This document shows positions 1-11,554 of a stretch of DNA of 64,000 nucleotides, piece by piece. The position numbers and the translations under genes are program-made. The DNA comes from Ascaphus truei (lineage: Eukaryota; Chordata; Amphibia; Anura; Ascaphidae), in NCBI GenBank assembly GCA_036426205.1, contig CM071568.1, positions 226,919,967-226,983,966 on the forward strand. Reading direction: 5' to 3'. The notes under the pieces are model-generated. The model had not been told where the DNA came from and ran no database searches. It saw only the letters and a list, made by a program, of their open reading frames with translations. Numbering within the stretch: position 1 is the stretch's first letter; every line of letters starts with the position of its first letter.

Positions 1-1814
1 TCAATTGGAATATGCGGTTTGTCATTTATATGTTAAGTTGGAAATACGGTCTACAATATTTAGTCGATTGGACTGATCAAATAGAGGGGATTTAAACCTA
101 TGATAAAGGGGATCACTCAGTTTAGAAACTTGTACTTTTACAACATTGTGTTGATACAGCATTTCTGTCTGTTCAGGGTAGCGAGCATGTGACGTTTGGG
201 ATTTGGGGAGGGGGAGGGGTGGTAAATGTGTTTAATGTCCTGTGCAGAAAATAAGTATTCTGGATTTTTGCACTACAAACCAATTTACCAGATGTCTTAA
301 GAAGGAATAGGATGCCGCTCATTTTTTTCAAAATATATTTTTTTCAGGTTTCTGGAGTTATTAATTTACATTTCTATTTTTTTTTTTACATTTTGCCTTT
401 ACAAAGCAGATGTTTATTGCTCATTGCTTGTTATGTACATATACGAGTCCCTGCAACTGAGCAGCTCCAAGAACGCTTAAGTATAAACTATGCTTACTAG
501 AATATGAAAGAGTGATAACATTGAGTTTGTCGCCTGAAATTGTTTATCTCTTTTTACTGTAAATTACACCTGTTTTTTTAATTTATTGTTTCGTATGTCT
601 GTGTGATTATGGGCGTCAAAGTTGGATTTCCAGTATAGGGTGTATATTTTGACAGAACGCCTGTGTAGGCGCGGAATGTGTCAGGACTGAGAGGCAATAA
701 CTTTGGGGGGGTGGGGGGTCACTTCAGGTGTGTTCTTTAAGTTTTAAGAAGATTATTTAATAAATTATATATTTTTTTTTTACGTCTGAGCTGTGCAACA
801 ATGAAAGTCATTTGTCCATAGTTTAAATGTGATTCTCATTGTTGGAGTCTGCACTCTGTAAACCGCATGCTAAAAACTGTCATAAATAAGCTTTATGGAG
901 AAGCAGTAATGGGAGCACACTCCTAGTACCACTGCTATGTGCTACTTTGGCATGTAACGTTGGGGACAGTCATGCAACGTGAGGAAGTTTGTGGCGAGGC
1001 CCCCCTCGACCCCGTTGAAGCTTCTACCATCATGTGACTGAAGTGTGCGGATACAAAAGGATACAGAATACCTCTAGTTTCTTTCCAATCTCTTACTTCC
1101 TTATAAACTACTGTAAAGGGGACTTATATTATAGGGTTTCCCCATTTTCTGTCCTTACAGCAAGCATATAATTAAATAAACCTTGCGTAAAAGAGTTTTA
1201 AAGTGATCGGCTTCCTATCTGGTACAATTAGTCTCTGCTGAAAACATGCATAGAGGCACTGGTTTTTAGTCGCAGTTTGAGCGGTGCTTACGACTAAACA
1301 TTTAGTAAACTGCATCGAACATGTTTAGTTAACCTTTTCAGTGTATGAGGCCCCCAGCGATGCAAATGGAAGTATAACGCCCTCCACTTCTACTTCGGAA
1401 TAGGAAACTGTTATATTACTCAAGATAATAAGTATAAAAAATAGAATCTTTCCATCACACTAATGAGTTTTCCTGCCCTGTTCAACTGGCTTGTTTTTAC
1501 ATTTTTATAAATATACCCTTTCCTGGTCCAAGTTTAAACATTTTGCCAGATGTGGTAATCTTTGTCATATAAATTATATTTATTACATAACATTAGTTGA
1601 TTGGTGAATTTCAATATTTTCCCCTCCAGGCTGGAAAAGAAATGACATCTCATATGATTGGTATTTAGGATAAAGGGGTGACGTAACACCAACTCTTTGT
1701 CTTTATAGTGCTTGTTAAAATGTATTTCAGGTATATTATGAACAACTTTACACACTGCTTCACAACATGTGTTGAATACATTTCTTCAGTCTCAGACAAT
1801 AGCTGCCTGACTAA
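1..1814. other. intron sequence, no gene seen
   Basis: This lies 3' of the last recognised collagen exon on the minus strand, so it is probably intron. I looked on the minus strand for another short Gly-X-Y exon with an AG acceptor and GT donor and found none. Only A/T-rich sequence and short homopolymers are visible. Confidence 0.5.
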
Positions 1815-2535
1815 GGCCCAGATCCACAAACCTCTGTTAATGTTACGTTAACCTAACTCACCATCACGTGAAGACTAAAGGTGTACAGTATCTTCAAAGG
1901 AAAATAGCATAACGTTAAGCCATGTTTTCTCCCGTACATAGCATAGCACTAACTGTACAAGATGTTAGTGATAATGAGATGTAAATGATGAGTTATCATA
2001 ATATTGTATATACACAAGTCTTTTAGGGTTAAGCGGGGGACTTAATGTTACCTTAGATATAGATGTAGCCAATGGTATTGCACAATGTGTTACCGCTGGC
2101 ACGAGATTTAACACGCTATAGTGTCATTTGCAATTTATTTCACATTTGTACATCATCATACTAAACTTGGCGTTCCTCCCATTCAGACCCTGATATAGGC
2201 TTTTTTTGCAGTCTGAATGGGTGTAACCACAGTTAGGCCTGATTGAACTAATATTTCCCTCTCCTTCGTTTGTAACTTGAGCTAAAGACCTATTTCAAGG
2301 TCTAGATAGGAGTAACGCTAAGATGTATTTAACGTCACATTATTGGAGGATAATACAACATTATGCTACAATAAAGTGATGCTAAGCCTATACTAATGAG
2401 ACGTACAACAGCCATTGTTTTGCACATCATTAGCTTTGAGGATACCATGTTAACTCGGGAACATAACGTCGGTTCCCGTTTTAGATAATGGGACATTTTG
2501 AGCCATGATTTTACAGAGCTTTGTAGATTTAGGCC
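1815..2535. mobile_element. non-autonomous DNA transposon (MITE-like)
   Basis: The ends are inverted and related: the left end reads GGCCCAGATCCACAAACCTC and the right end, reverse-complemented, reads GGCCTAAATCTACAAAGCTC. The interior is AT-rich, has several AACGTTA-type motifs and no coding potential. A short CTA next to both ends could be the target duplication, but this is weak. The superfamily is not assigned. Confidence 0.5.
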
Positions 2536-2797
2536 TAGGTGTTTCCTTTTTCTTATTACTTGTCAGTGAGATGGCCATCTATTTTACATTATATGGCATT
2601 TGAACACCTTTTAAAGCTCTTTTGGAAGCATAATTCTGTAATAATGAATTTCCGCCAAAGCAAAAAAACGTTGACAGCTAAAATGTAATTGGAATGTAAA
2701 TAAAGGAAATGCATCTGATTAAAAATATATAAAGGAAGCTACAGGTATTGTTGTAGTTACATTTCACTCCTGTGTCTGTTCAGATGAATATACTTAC

Positions 2798-2851
2798 ATC
2801 AGGTCCAACTTCACCCTTACAGCCAGGCAACCCGGCTAATCCAGGCTCACC
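2798..2851 (-). CDS. COL6A1: collagen VI alpha-1 helix exon (most 3' exon seen, 54 bp)
   Basis: Read on the minus strand the exon is preceded by ...TTTCAG and followed by GTAAGT. It encodes GEPGLAGLPGCKGEVGPD, six Gly-X-Y triplets. A 54-bp, phase 0 exon beginning with a Gly codon is the classic fibrillar and collagen VI exon unit. The Cys-Lys inside LPGCKG matches the single cysteine known in the alpha-1(VI) helix, which takes part in dimer or tetramer disulphides, so this residue supports the alpha-1 assignment. The chain continues beyond the window. Confidence 0.9.
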
Positions 2852-3507
2852 CTGAAATGGAATATAACAGCATTATAATTGAATGCATTAGTTACTAACC
2901 TTCTTTTGTTCTGTATCCAACAGCAAGATATTGGTTACTCCTTTACCACGAACTTGTCAGAATATCTATAGCCTCCTTCTGCCATACTTATATCTAATTT
3001 AGTCCCATGAGGTAACTGCTGCAGCTTAACTCTGATAATGTCCCTCCCATGAATATTCTGTTTGAATTTGTCTTCTTCACTCTCGCATGGAGGAGAGGAG
3101 CCATAAGAGTTGTGCGTGCCCCTTTATAGGACTTTGTGTACTGGAATTGGTAGGAGCACCACATGTTGGGAACCTTTTGTCTAATACAATTCCATGAGTA
3201 AGCTTTGCAATTGGTTACAAAATAAATACATAAATAACAGGTCCACATTGAGCTGCGAACATCTCAACAACAACTAAAGACTTTGGGCCGTACTTACAAA
3301 GCAGTGCTAAGCCATAATAGACCTCGTGGTCAATTCATGTGAATTTGCCATAAAGTGTCCATATTTGCCAGTTAATAAATATGGGCCTTCCTGTCTTGAG
3401 CTGCAAATTATTTCCATATTGTCTTTAAAGAGCATGGAATGTATTCATTCACACCACTATGTCCTGCAATGTATTGTGAGCTTCCCCTCCCCCCCATCAG
3501 ATCGTAC

Positions 3508-3552
3508 CTTTGATCCATCTCTTCCATGGAGACCATTTGCCCCCTTGACACC
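3508..3552 (-). CDS. COL6A1: collagen VI alpha-1 helix exon, 45 bp
   Basis: Minus-strand exon between an acceptor ...TTTAAACAG and donor GTACGA. It encodes GVKGANGLHGRDGSK, five Gly-X-Y triplets with phase 0 at both ends. It precedes the LPGCKG exon by a 656-bp intron in which I see no further exon. The order and length fit the alpha-1(VI) stretch before the helix cysteine. Confidence 0.9.
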
Positions 3553-3636
3553 CTGTTTAAAAAGAATACATGCGTGTTTATGTAAAAGCAATTCAATTGG
3601 AAGAAAAAATATTGTTTTATTGAGACAAAATCATAC

Positions 3637-3663
3637 CTTTGGTCCCTTTTGTCCCTTTAAACC
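3637..3663 (-). CDS. COL6A1: collagen VI alpha-1 helix exon, 27 bp
   Basis: Minus-strand exon of nine codons, GLKGQKGPK, between acceptor ...TTTTCACAG and donor GTATGA. It is phase 0 with perfect Gly-X-Y. Only 84 bp of intron separate it from the next (45-bp) exon; the intron on its 5' side is about 12.4 kb and full of transposons. Confidence 0.9.
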
Positions 3664-4243
3664 CTGTGAAAATAACACAGAACGTGAATTGTTATTAAGC
3701 AAACACAGGTTAAACCCACAACACCCTTTCTCTATGTTTAATTATCTCCTCAAACATTCTTTTAACTGTCTCTTATGCTCCATCTTTCCGCAAAACTTTG
3801 CTGACGAAATAAAGACATAGTGGACTCCATCAGATGAGAATTCCCCTCTGTGCCTTTCTCTACACCTATTCTTCTAAATCCGCTTCATCTGCTCTAGAGG
3901 CTTTCTCCCCTCTAACAGAGGAAGAAGTATCTCAGTTACTCTTATCCCTCTAGTACCTGCTAGCTTTATCCCATTCTTTCCCATTTCCTTCGACCTCTCA
4001 TTCCCACTCTGATCGCTGCAATTACTTACATTTTCAGCTTTCCCCTCTCCTCTGGTATCTTTTTTCCTTCCCCTTTAAACATGCTGTTGTGAGACCTACT
4101 GTATTCTTAAGAACATCATGCTTGGCCCCCTTAACACATCTATCACCCTGTATCTCTCCTGCTTTTTGCCTCTAAACGTTTGGAATAGCTTGTATCCTCC
4201 TGAGTCCTGTCTTTTCTTTCCTCAGCCCGTTGATCTTCTAGAG

Positions 4244-4502
4244 CCCCTCCTGCCTGCTGCCCCCGGTGCTCGCGCCCCCCTCACCTCTGTTGCCGGCGTC
4301 AAATGACACTGCAGGTTCATTGGACATCACGTGACCCCACGGGGTCGCGTCAACACAGCCGTCTGAATCTCGTTAAGTTTAGGTTGAGAGGCCTCACGTG
4401 ATCCCCCGGCATATAATTTAAATGTCGTGGGGAAGAGTGCGGGGCATCTGCAACCGCCAAGCCCCCCAAAAAATCTCCCAACCGCCAGTTTGCGCATCCC
4501 TG
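4244..4502. mobile_element. hAT-type MITE copy 1, left terminus missing
   Basis: One of five copies of a ~260-340 bp GC-rich element (also at 29711, 55525, 57482 and 62811). The right end reads GTTTGCGCATCCCTG. Perfect 8-bp duplications TTCTAGAG flank it at 4236-4243 and 4503-4510. The left end begins directly at CCCCTCCTGCCTG, lacking the ~20-nt CAGGGGTGCGCAAACT terminus seen in sister copies although the duplication is intact. It is inserted into the L2 at 3838-6029. Confidence 0.8.
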
Positions 4503-5157
4503 TTCTAGAGTAGACCCTTTCCAAACAGGTTTTTACAGTGCTTACTCGACTGAAAGAGCACTCGCCAGTAGCAAACAACCTCCACATTGCTAAATACCAA
4601 GCACACTAATCACTTTTTATTCTACTTGACATGTCTGCAGTCTTTGATACTGTTGACTTCTCCTTCACAATTCACACTACTTTGATGATCGGGATAAATC
4701 CCTCTCGGCTTTCTTCCTATTGTATCTTTCTCATCGTTCCTTTAGTGTACAGTATATTTTGCCAACTCCTCTTCTTCCTCTGTTGATCTATCTGTTGCTG
4801 TACCTCAAGGCTCGGTTCCGGGTCCTCCCCTCTTTTCTTTCTATACACTCTCACTTGGTGACCCATTTAACTCATTTGGCTTAAAGTATCACCTGTATGC
4901 ACATGACACACATCTGTATCTATCCACACCGTACCTCACATGCAACACAGTCCTAGGTCTCCAACTGGCTCATATCGCTCATTCTAGATAGCAGCTGGAC
5001 ACCTTAAACTCAACATGTCAAAGATTAAGGTGCTCATGATCCTACCTTAAACAAGCCATATTGTGCCCTTTCCCATCTCAATCAATAAGCCTACAATTCA
5101 TCCTGTTCCTCAAGCCTGTTGTTTGAGTGTCATACTTGTATGTATGTACAGCATTGT

Positions 5158-5335
5158 ATGTCTTTATTTATATATCACCATTAATGTACATAGCACTTCA
5201 CAGCAGTAATACACGTGACAATCATATAAATAACAAATAGTACAAATAACACAGAATGGGAAGTTGTGCTTCAGACATAAAAGTAACATTTAGGAAAAGG
5301 AGTCCCTGCTCCGAAGAGCTTACAATCTAATTGAC
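5158..5335 (-). mobile_element. L2 3'-end fragment, reversed within the larger L2
   Basis: The stretch with GTACATAGCACTTCACAGC, CACGTGAC and GGAGTCCCTGCTCCGAAGAG is the reverse complement of a frog-type L2 3' end. The same sequence recurs at 8780-8920, so it is a minus-strand tail inserted into the plus-strand L2. Confidence 0.65.
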
Positions 5336-6187
5336 TCTTCTCTTTTGTTCTCTGTGACCCTAATGCTATTGCTAAATAATACCTTTTCTTTCTCTGTAAC
5401 ATTGCCAATATACAACCTTGTCTCTGTTTCTCTAATACTAAAATGTTAATGCTGGCACTTATTCTCTCCCGTCTGGACTACTGCAACATACTTCTTCTTA
5501 CTGGCCTCTTTGCGTTATAACTTTCCACCCTTCAATCTATTATACATACTGCTGCTGTTAAGATAACTCTTGGTTGGCTCCCTATTGAACTTTGCAATCA
5601 TTACAAAATTCTTCTTATATATTTCAAGCCTCTCTACTCTTCTGCCACTCCTTACAACTTGCTATACTCCTTCTTGCTCTGCTCAGACTTGTTTTCTCTC
5701 TACTCTCTCCCCTCTCCACTGCCCCCCCCCCCCCCCCCCCCCCCTAAAGCTTTCTCATGCCTACAACCTTTTTCACATGTTGCACTGTATCTCTGGAACT
5801 CCCTCTCTCCCAATGTCTGCCAAGCACCTTCTCTCTCTAACTTCAAAGCACATCTGAAAACTCACCTGTTCACAAAATGTTTACATGGCCCTGGATGATG
5901 ATAATAACTACTTGATAAGCTACAGTATGCTTTTATACACATGCCCGACATGCGGATCCGATCATACACATTTTGGGGCAGGGACTCCTTTCTCTCAGTG
6001 TTACATTTATGTCTTAACGCATGTATGTATATCTTTATATAGCGAAACCCAGTGATTTAGAACGGCGCTAGACAGCAGTACTGCTGATTAAAGTGATAAT
6101 TACACATATAAGGTAAATTGTAAAGTGTAACAGAAAACAAATTCTCAACCTTCCTACGGGGAATATGTACAGATTCCCCTCGAGACA

Positions 6188-7298
6188 ATGTAGATGCAGA
6201 TGTTGGAAGGGAGCGATGGTATCAGGAACACCCCAAAAAAGTAAAAGATACAAAGAAATATTGTGCAGTATAATGGCATAGGTTTGGAATAGAGAAGAAA
6301 TCTTGGCTCTATAAAGTGCCTACTTACAACAGGAAAGTGATAAAATCAGCATTGAATGGATCAACAGGTAGGTTGTATACCGCAGCTACAGGAACCCAAA
6401 ACGACTGGTGATGTCAGGTAGATCTCTCTCAGGTAAGGATATCAAGGAGAGACAAGGAGAGACGATTGTGCAGATAGAAGATTCAATTTTTATAGATAAA
6501 ACACAATTAAAGAAATGTACTCACAATAAGTACATATAAAATGTACACATAGCGTTTGCTTTGAGGCAGGTGAGCGCTGGGAGATGGACTGTCCGCTGTA
6601 GTACTTCCAAGTCTTCCTCGCCGGATCGCGGTGGGTGGCGTGTGATGTCACATCCGGTGCTGGAGTGACGGCTTCCGGCGTGGCGTGCAAGGAGGCAAAC
6701 AGCAGAGGGACACAGCTAACTCGGCACCTTCAGCTTCTGAGCAGTTGTGTAGGCTGCAGACGGCTCAAAGAAAGCTCTACGCGTTTCGCTGTGTTAGCCA
6801 CAGCTTCCTCAGGAGCAAGTGATACCCCTAGTGGGTTCTAAGTATATATAGTATGTGCAATTAGCATAATTAAAAAATACTGAGCTAAAATTAACGCAGG
6901 TCCTCCTCCTTAAAGGTACATGACTCTGCGGTCAAAATGAACAGCAGAAATGATATTAGACCCTTTGGTCAAAAACAATACATAGCATAAGATAACGACT
7001 CATAACATAAATAGAAAGGTGGGAGAGAGAAAACAAAATAACAAAATAATATGTTGCTGTCTACATCTTTAAAATAGGATCTTGTATTCAGAGTCCCTTC
7101 CTTTATATAAATATTGAGGTCCAAAAAGTTATGCGATGTTTTACTCGTTACAGATGTAAATTTAAGATTAGAGGTGTTAATATTCAAGTTCTCAAGAAAC
7201 ATATCTAAATCTGCTTGCTCACCCCGCCAGATAAGAATGATGTCATCGATGTAGCGCCGCCACAGGACAAAGTCCGCCCCCAGAACGCCATTGAGCCA
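6188..7298 (-). repeat. left inverted arm of Penelope-like element 1
   Basis: This is the reverse complement of 7655-8765, with equal length and no indel that I noticed. It repeats the RT segment from the residues WLNGVLGADF onward and the whole 3' region. The arm ends abut the spacer at GAGCCA and the outer end at ATGTAGATGC. Confidence 0.9.
6774..6816 (-). ncRNA. hammerhead-like ribozyme motif, mirror copy
   Basis: This is the exact mirror of the motif at 8137-8179 in the opposite arm: CTGAGGA, a 6-bp stem II (GCTGTG/CACAGC), GAAA, then CGCGTA and a GCTC/GAGC outer stem. See that entry for the structural reading. Confidence 0.55.
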
Positions 7299-7312
7299 AC
7301 TATGTAAAAACT

Positions 7313-7984
7313 TTGAAATCATTCTTAAAAGACACCACGGAAATACTTCTACTTTTAGATAACATAGAGTGGAAGGAAGAGTACATTATGGTCACTATAG
7401 ATGTGGCATCTTTATATACCTCTATTAGACATAATTTGGGTTGTGAAGCTGTGAAATATTTTTTAAGTCAGGATTCTGAATTGAATGATGTACAAATTGA
7501 GTTTATTATAGACGCCATTTTGTTTATACTAGAAAATAATTTCTTCCTATTCGAATTTGTTTATTATATTCAGAAATGTGGCACCGCCATGGGAACGAAG
7601 TTTGCCCCCAGTTACGCCAATCTCTTTATGGGATATTGGGAGGAAAACAACATCTGGCTCAATGGCGTTCTGGGGGCGGACTTTGTCCTGTGGCGGCGCT
7701 ACATCGATGACATCATTCTTATCTGGCGGGGTGAGCAAGCAGATTTAGATATGTTTCTTGAGAACTTGAATATTAACACCTCTAATCTTAAATTTACATC
7801 TGTAACGAGTAAAACATCGCATAACTTTTTGGACCTCAATATTTATATAAAGGAAGGGACTCTGAATACAAGATCCTATTTTAAAGATGTAGACAGCAAC
7901 ATATTATTTTGTTATTTTGTTTTCTCTCTCCCACCTTTCTATTTATGTTATGAGTCGTTATCTTATGCTATGTATTGTTTTTGA
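7313..7984 (+). pseudogene. Penelope-like reverse transcriptase, truncated
   Basis: An open frame of 223 codons. It shows RT motif A (VTIDVASLYTSI, about residue 27), motif B (GTAMGTKFAPSYANLFMG, about residue 90) and the catalytic box YIDD in RRYIDDIILIW (about residue 129). DLNIYIKEG and YFKDVDSNILF follow, after which the frame runs into 3' non-coding sequence and stops. DVxSLYTSI plus AMGTKFAPSYANL is typical of Penelope-like RTs. The protein lacks its N-terminus, its thumb end and the GIY-YIG endonuclease, and the methionine at the start is internal. The catalytic Asp residues are intact, so the frame has decayed little. Confidence 0.85.
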
Positions 7985-8765
7985 CCAAAGGGTCTAATAT
8001 CATTTCTGCTGTTCATTTTGACCGCAGAGTCATGTACCTTTAAGGAGGAGGACCTGCGTTAATTTTAGCTCAGTATTTTTTAATTATGCTAATTGCACAT
8101 ACTATATATACTTAGAACCCACTAGGGGTATCACTTGCTCCTGAGGAAGCTGTGGCTAACACAGCGAAACGCGTAGAGCTTTCTTTGAGCCGTCTGCAGC
8201 CTACACAACTGCTCAGAAGCTGAAGGTGCCGAGTTAGCTGTGTCCCTCTGCTGTTTGCCTCCTTGCACGCCACGCCGGAAGCCGTCACTCCAGCACCGGA
8301 TGTGACATCACACGCCACCCACCGCGATCCGGCGAGGAAGACTTGGAAGTACTACAGCGGACAGTCCATCTCCCAGCGCTCACCTGCCTCAAAGCAAACG
8401 CTATGTGTACATTTTATATGTACTTATTGTGAGTACATTTCTTTTATTGTGTTTTATCTATAAAAATTGAATCTTCTATCTGCACAATCGTCTCTCCTTG
8501 TCTCTCCTTGATATCCTTACCTGAGAGAGATCTACCTGACATCACCAGTCGTTTTGGGTTCCTGTAGCTGCGGTATACAACCTACCTGTTGATCCATTCA
8601 ATGCTGATTTTATCACTTACCTGTTGTAAGTAGGCACTTTATAGAGCCAAGATTTCTTCTCTATTCCAAACCTATGCCATTATACTGCACAATATTTCTT
8701 TGTATCTTTTACTTTTTTGGGGTGTTCCTGATACCATCGCTCCCTTCCAACATCTGCGTCTACAT
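7655..8765 (+). repeat. right inverted arm of Penelope-like element 1
   Basis: Inverted partner of 6188-7298. It carries the second half of the RT frame, a 3' region with the hammerhead-like motif (8137-8179), and ends at GTCTACAT directly against the 15-bp target duplication. Confidence 0.9.
8137..8179 (+). ncRNA. hammerhead-like ribozyme motif in Penelope-like arm
   Basis: Order seen: stem I strand GCTC (8137-8140); core CTGAGGA; one extra A; stem II GCTGTG with loop GCTAA and CACAGC; GAAA (8166-8169); CGCGTA; then GAGC (8176-8179), which pairs with GCTC. CUGANGA...GAAA is the hammerhead core. ACGCGT after GAA would make a one- or two-bp stem III, with GUA as the NUH cleavage site. Small hammerhead variants with almost no stem III are known from Penelope-like elements. 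The additional A before stem II departs from the textbook core, so cleavage activity is not assured. Confidence 0.6.
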
Positions 8766-9609
8766 TATCTTTATATAGCGCCATCCTTGTATATAGCGCT
8801 TCAAAGCAGTAACACGTGACATAATATTATAACACATAGTGGGAATCAGCGCTTCCGACAAGAAAGCAACAATAGGAAAAGGGAGTCCCTGTCCCGAAGA
8901 GCTTACAATGTAAATGGAAATTGGGGAGAATTTACAGAGACAGCAGGGGGGTGTTCTGGGAAGTGCGTCTGCAATGAGCTAAGGTCAGTGCAGATGAAAT
9001 GTATTGTATCAGTGAGTGGAGCTACCCATATGCTTTGTTAAAGAGGTGTTTTAGAAAAAAGGTCCTAACGGTGGAGGCAGAGGGTGCCAGTCAGATATTG
9101 AGGGGAAGGACATTCCAGTGTGGGGCAGTGAGTGAGAGGTTTTATGCGGGAAAGAGCTTTAGATACAAAAGGTGTAGTCAGAAGACATAATTTAGCAGAG
9201 CGCCAGTGTCGACAGGTATATAGTGAGAAATTAGGGCTGAGATGTAAGGAGGGGCAGAAGAATGTAAAGCCTTAAATGTGAAGGGGATAATTTTGTAAGT
9301 AATACAGGATTTGATAGGAAGCCATGAGAGGGATTTCAGCAGGAGAGATGCTGAGAGATTTAGAAGAGAGTAAAGTGATTCTAGCAGTAGTGTTTAGGAT
9401 AGATTGTAGGGGAGACAGGTGAGAGGCAGGAAGGCCAGACAGTAGGAGGTTACAATAGTCAAGACAGGAAAGAATGAGGGCCTACATTGGTTTTCAGCAC
9501 TAGACAGAGGAAAGGAAGGGCATATCTTTGCAATGTTATGGAGGAAAAATATATAGGGTTTAGCTACATAATAAATGTGAGAGGAGAATGTGAGTGTCAT
9601 GGGAGAGGG

Positions 9610-10735
9610 GGTTTGGTCCGGTATTAAAGAGGTTACACCCCATTTGGCCACCCCCTGCTCTCACTAGGGAGGCAAGGGGTTAACTGGACTGTGGTCCAGA
9701 AGTGTGGGTTTACCTTGCTGCAACATGAAAATACGTGTTCCCCTGTTACAATGTATTATCACCATGTAAGTGTCTGCACCACACACACACTGGGGCTTAA
9801 GGGGTTAATGAGCTACAGTTTTAGGAAAATACAAATGTGTGTTGTCTTTTCAGAAATATCTGGGCTTCAAAAGGCTTGATTGAAGTTGGGTGTGAAAAGT
9901 ACAGAGGGGGTTTGGTGTATGTTAATACCTAATTTGCAGGCTAAGGGTATATTGCTGTTAGAGACAGCTAGGACCCAGGTCTGGAGCATTGGGTGTGAAA
10001 TATAGCACCTGTGACAAATGTTCTCTACACAGGAGGCCCAGCTTCAAAGCATTTCTTGACTAGGGGTTTTATGGGGGCCAGGGGTGCGGTTACAGAAGGA
10101 GATATCAGAATGAGTGACCTTATTAAATATAAGAATACCATGAGATATCCTCGGCTGAACATGCTAAAAATTACATATGTGTATCCGTGGGACCGAGTTG
10201 CAAATAATGATTACAGACACATGATGTCTAGCAGGTACTAAGAGACAGATATTAATATCTCTCTTAATTTTCATATTACACGGTAATATTTAGTCTCATA
10301 GGGAGCGTCATGCGTGCCGGAATGTATTAATATGTCTCACATGCCAGTAAGTAATGCTGAACTGAAGTTATGAAGTTATTTAGATAGGAAAAGCAGTTTT
10401 TAAACGTCCTGGGGTGGGGGGAGTTTTACTCTGGGGTAAGACTGTCAACCTCACCACTGATTTATGACTGGAATTGCATTTAAACCAGTGTCAGTCCTAT
10501 ACTCAGTTGTCTTCATGTATTTTCGTGATGTCTACATCTGAACCTGAATTATGGAAGAAATGGCCCATCCTGTATCCTGATGGCTTTCTTGTCCAACACA
10601 ACGTCCAATAAGTGCATATTTTGTCTGTTATTTGTATATCTTGTGTGTTGACCTTCATTAAGGAATAAATTATATTTTATCATATCTAGTCGTGTTCAGT
10701 TCAACCCAGGTATTTTTGGTGTATATTATAGCTTG
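9610..10735. mobile_element. unassigned ~1.1-kb insertion in L2 (possible solo LTR)
   Basis: This block separates the endonuclease and C-terminal parts of the minus-strand L2 and has no coding homology I recognise. A GGAATAAATTAT polyadenylation-type signal lies near 10663 on the plus strand. Length and signal would suit a solo LTR, but I could not define TG...CA ends or a target duplication. Confidence 0.35.
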
Positions 10736-11059
10736 TCATAAGTTACCGTGACAGTGAGGGAGGAGTCAAATGTGACCCCCGAGGCAGCTTGCTGGTGATA
10801 TTGGGTGTATGATAGTACTGCTAACAGTAATGTAAAAAGGGGCAGTAGGACCAAGCTTGAGAGGAAGTATGAGGAGCTTAGTCTTTCACATGGTAAGTGG
10901 TGGAATGCCATCCAAGTTGATATAGCGGAGAGACATTCAGAGGAGCATGCGTGTGTGGCAGTTTAGCCAGGGTCTGGGGTTAGAAGGGCGAGAGCGGCGG
11001 AGAGAAGAAGGAGATCACAAGAGGAGGATAGGGCAGAGTTGTAGTTCCTGACCAGATTG

Positions 11060-11554
11060 TCAGTCTGTAGTGGAGCAGCGCAAAGTGGAATTAAGAGCCA
11101 ATAGGTTAATAGAGTGCACGTCTGTACAGAAACAAGGGGTAGATGGAGGGGGAGAAGTGAGAGAGAGACAATTAGATAAGACGATGTTCACAAAGATGGA
11201 AGAGAGAAATGGAAAAGTCAGAGAGCAAAACGTTTTTAGTGAAATCCAGGTCCAGATAGTGACCGTCCTTGTGGGTGCTGGCACAGTCCATTGGTGAAGG
11301 CCAAAAGAAGAGAGGAAGCGGGAAACCCAAGGGAGAGAGGGGTCATTGATATGATAGTTGAAGTCCCCAAGGAGAACAGGGAAGTCGGAGGAGAGAAAAA
11401 AGGAGAGCCAGGATTCAAAGTGGGAACGAAAGACAGAAGGGGCGTGAGTAGAGGCAGGTGGGTGATAGATGACCGCCATGTGGAAAGGTAAAGGAGAAAA
11501 AAGCTGCACAGTGTGAGCCTCAAAGGAAGGAACAGAAAGAGAGAGGATATACAT
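11060..11554 (-). pseudogene. L2 ORF2 endonuclease fragment
   Basis: A frame of 164 codons. VLLGDFNYHIND (about residues 60-71) is the GDFN box of the LINE AP-like endonuclease; it is followed by SSFGLHQWTVPAPTRT and DVHSINLLALN, in the expected order for L2. The conserved downstream SDH-type motif is not clearly retained. It is part of the minus-strand L2 and not a host gene. Confidence 0.75.

Larger units (their letters stand above)
3838..6029 (+). mobile_element. L2-type LINE, 5'-truncated and decayed
   Basis: Plus-strand reading in broken frames gives the L2 reverse-transcriptase order: an EEVSQLLLSL-like stretch and FKHAVVRP near 3900-4100, DTVDF near 4640, [20 protein letters not shown] near 4810-4870, then YAHDT (a mutated YADDT catalytic box) near 4900. 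Near 5570-5880 the C-terminal landmarks follow: WLPIELCNHYKILL, LWNSLS and LKTHLFTK. The 3' UTR ends near 6029 with GGGGCAGGGACTCC. It is interrupted by a hAT-like MITE (4244-4502) and a reversed L2 tail (5158-5335) and carries a long poly-C run near 5722. Many stops and frameshifts make it dead. Confidence 0.8.
6045..8765 (+). mobile_element. Penelope-like element 1, inverted-dimer structure
   Basis: The insertion is bounded by a perfect 15-bp target duplication, TATCTTTATATAGCG (6030-6044 and 8766-8780), within an L2 tail. It consists of a ~143-bp left extension, a left arm (6188-7298), a 356-bp spacer and a right arm (7655-8765). The arms are inverted copies of each other, both exactly 1111 bp; by eye I noticed only about three base differences. 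The spacer plus right arm encode the reverse-transcriptase core (7313-7984), but the thumb and GIY-YIG part are absent. Each arm has a hammerhead-like motif. It is a deletion derivative that cannot be autonomous. Confidence 0.85.

Noticed and set aside
2165..2200. Possible extra collagen exon (GGT CTG AAT GGG on the minus strand after ...TATATCAG)
   Set aside because: No GT donor follows and only one further Gly is in register. The stretch is part of a local inverted repeat (ATTCAGAC...GTCTGAAT) in the MITE at 1815-2535.
2852..3507. Search for a missing 27-bp helix exon in this intron
   Set aside because: No AG-GGN...AAG-GT pattern was found, and the nine-residue unit was later located at 16078-16104, which completes the expected set.
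3326..3820. 164-codon plus-strand frame
   Set aside because: It runs antisense through two collagen exons and their introns; its content is a shadow of the minus-strand gene.
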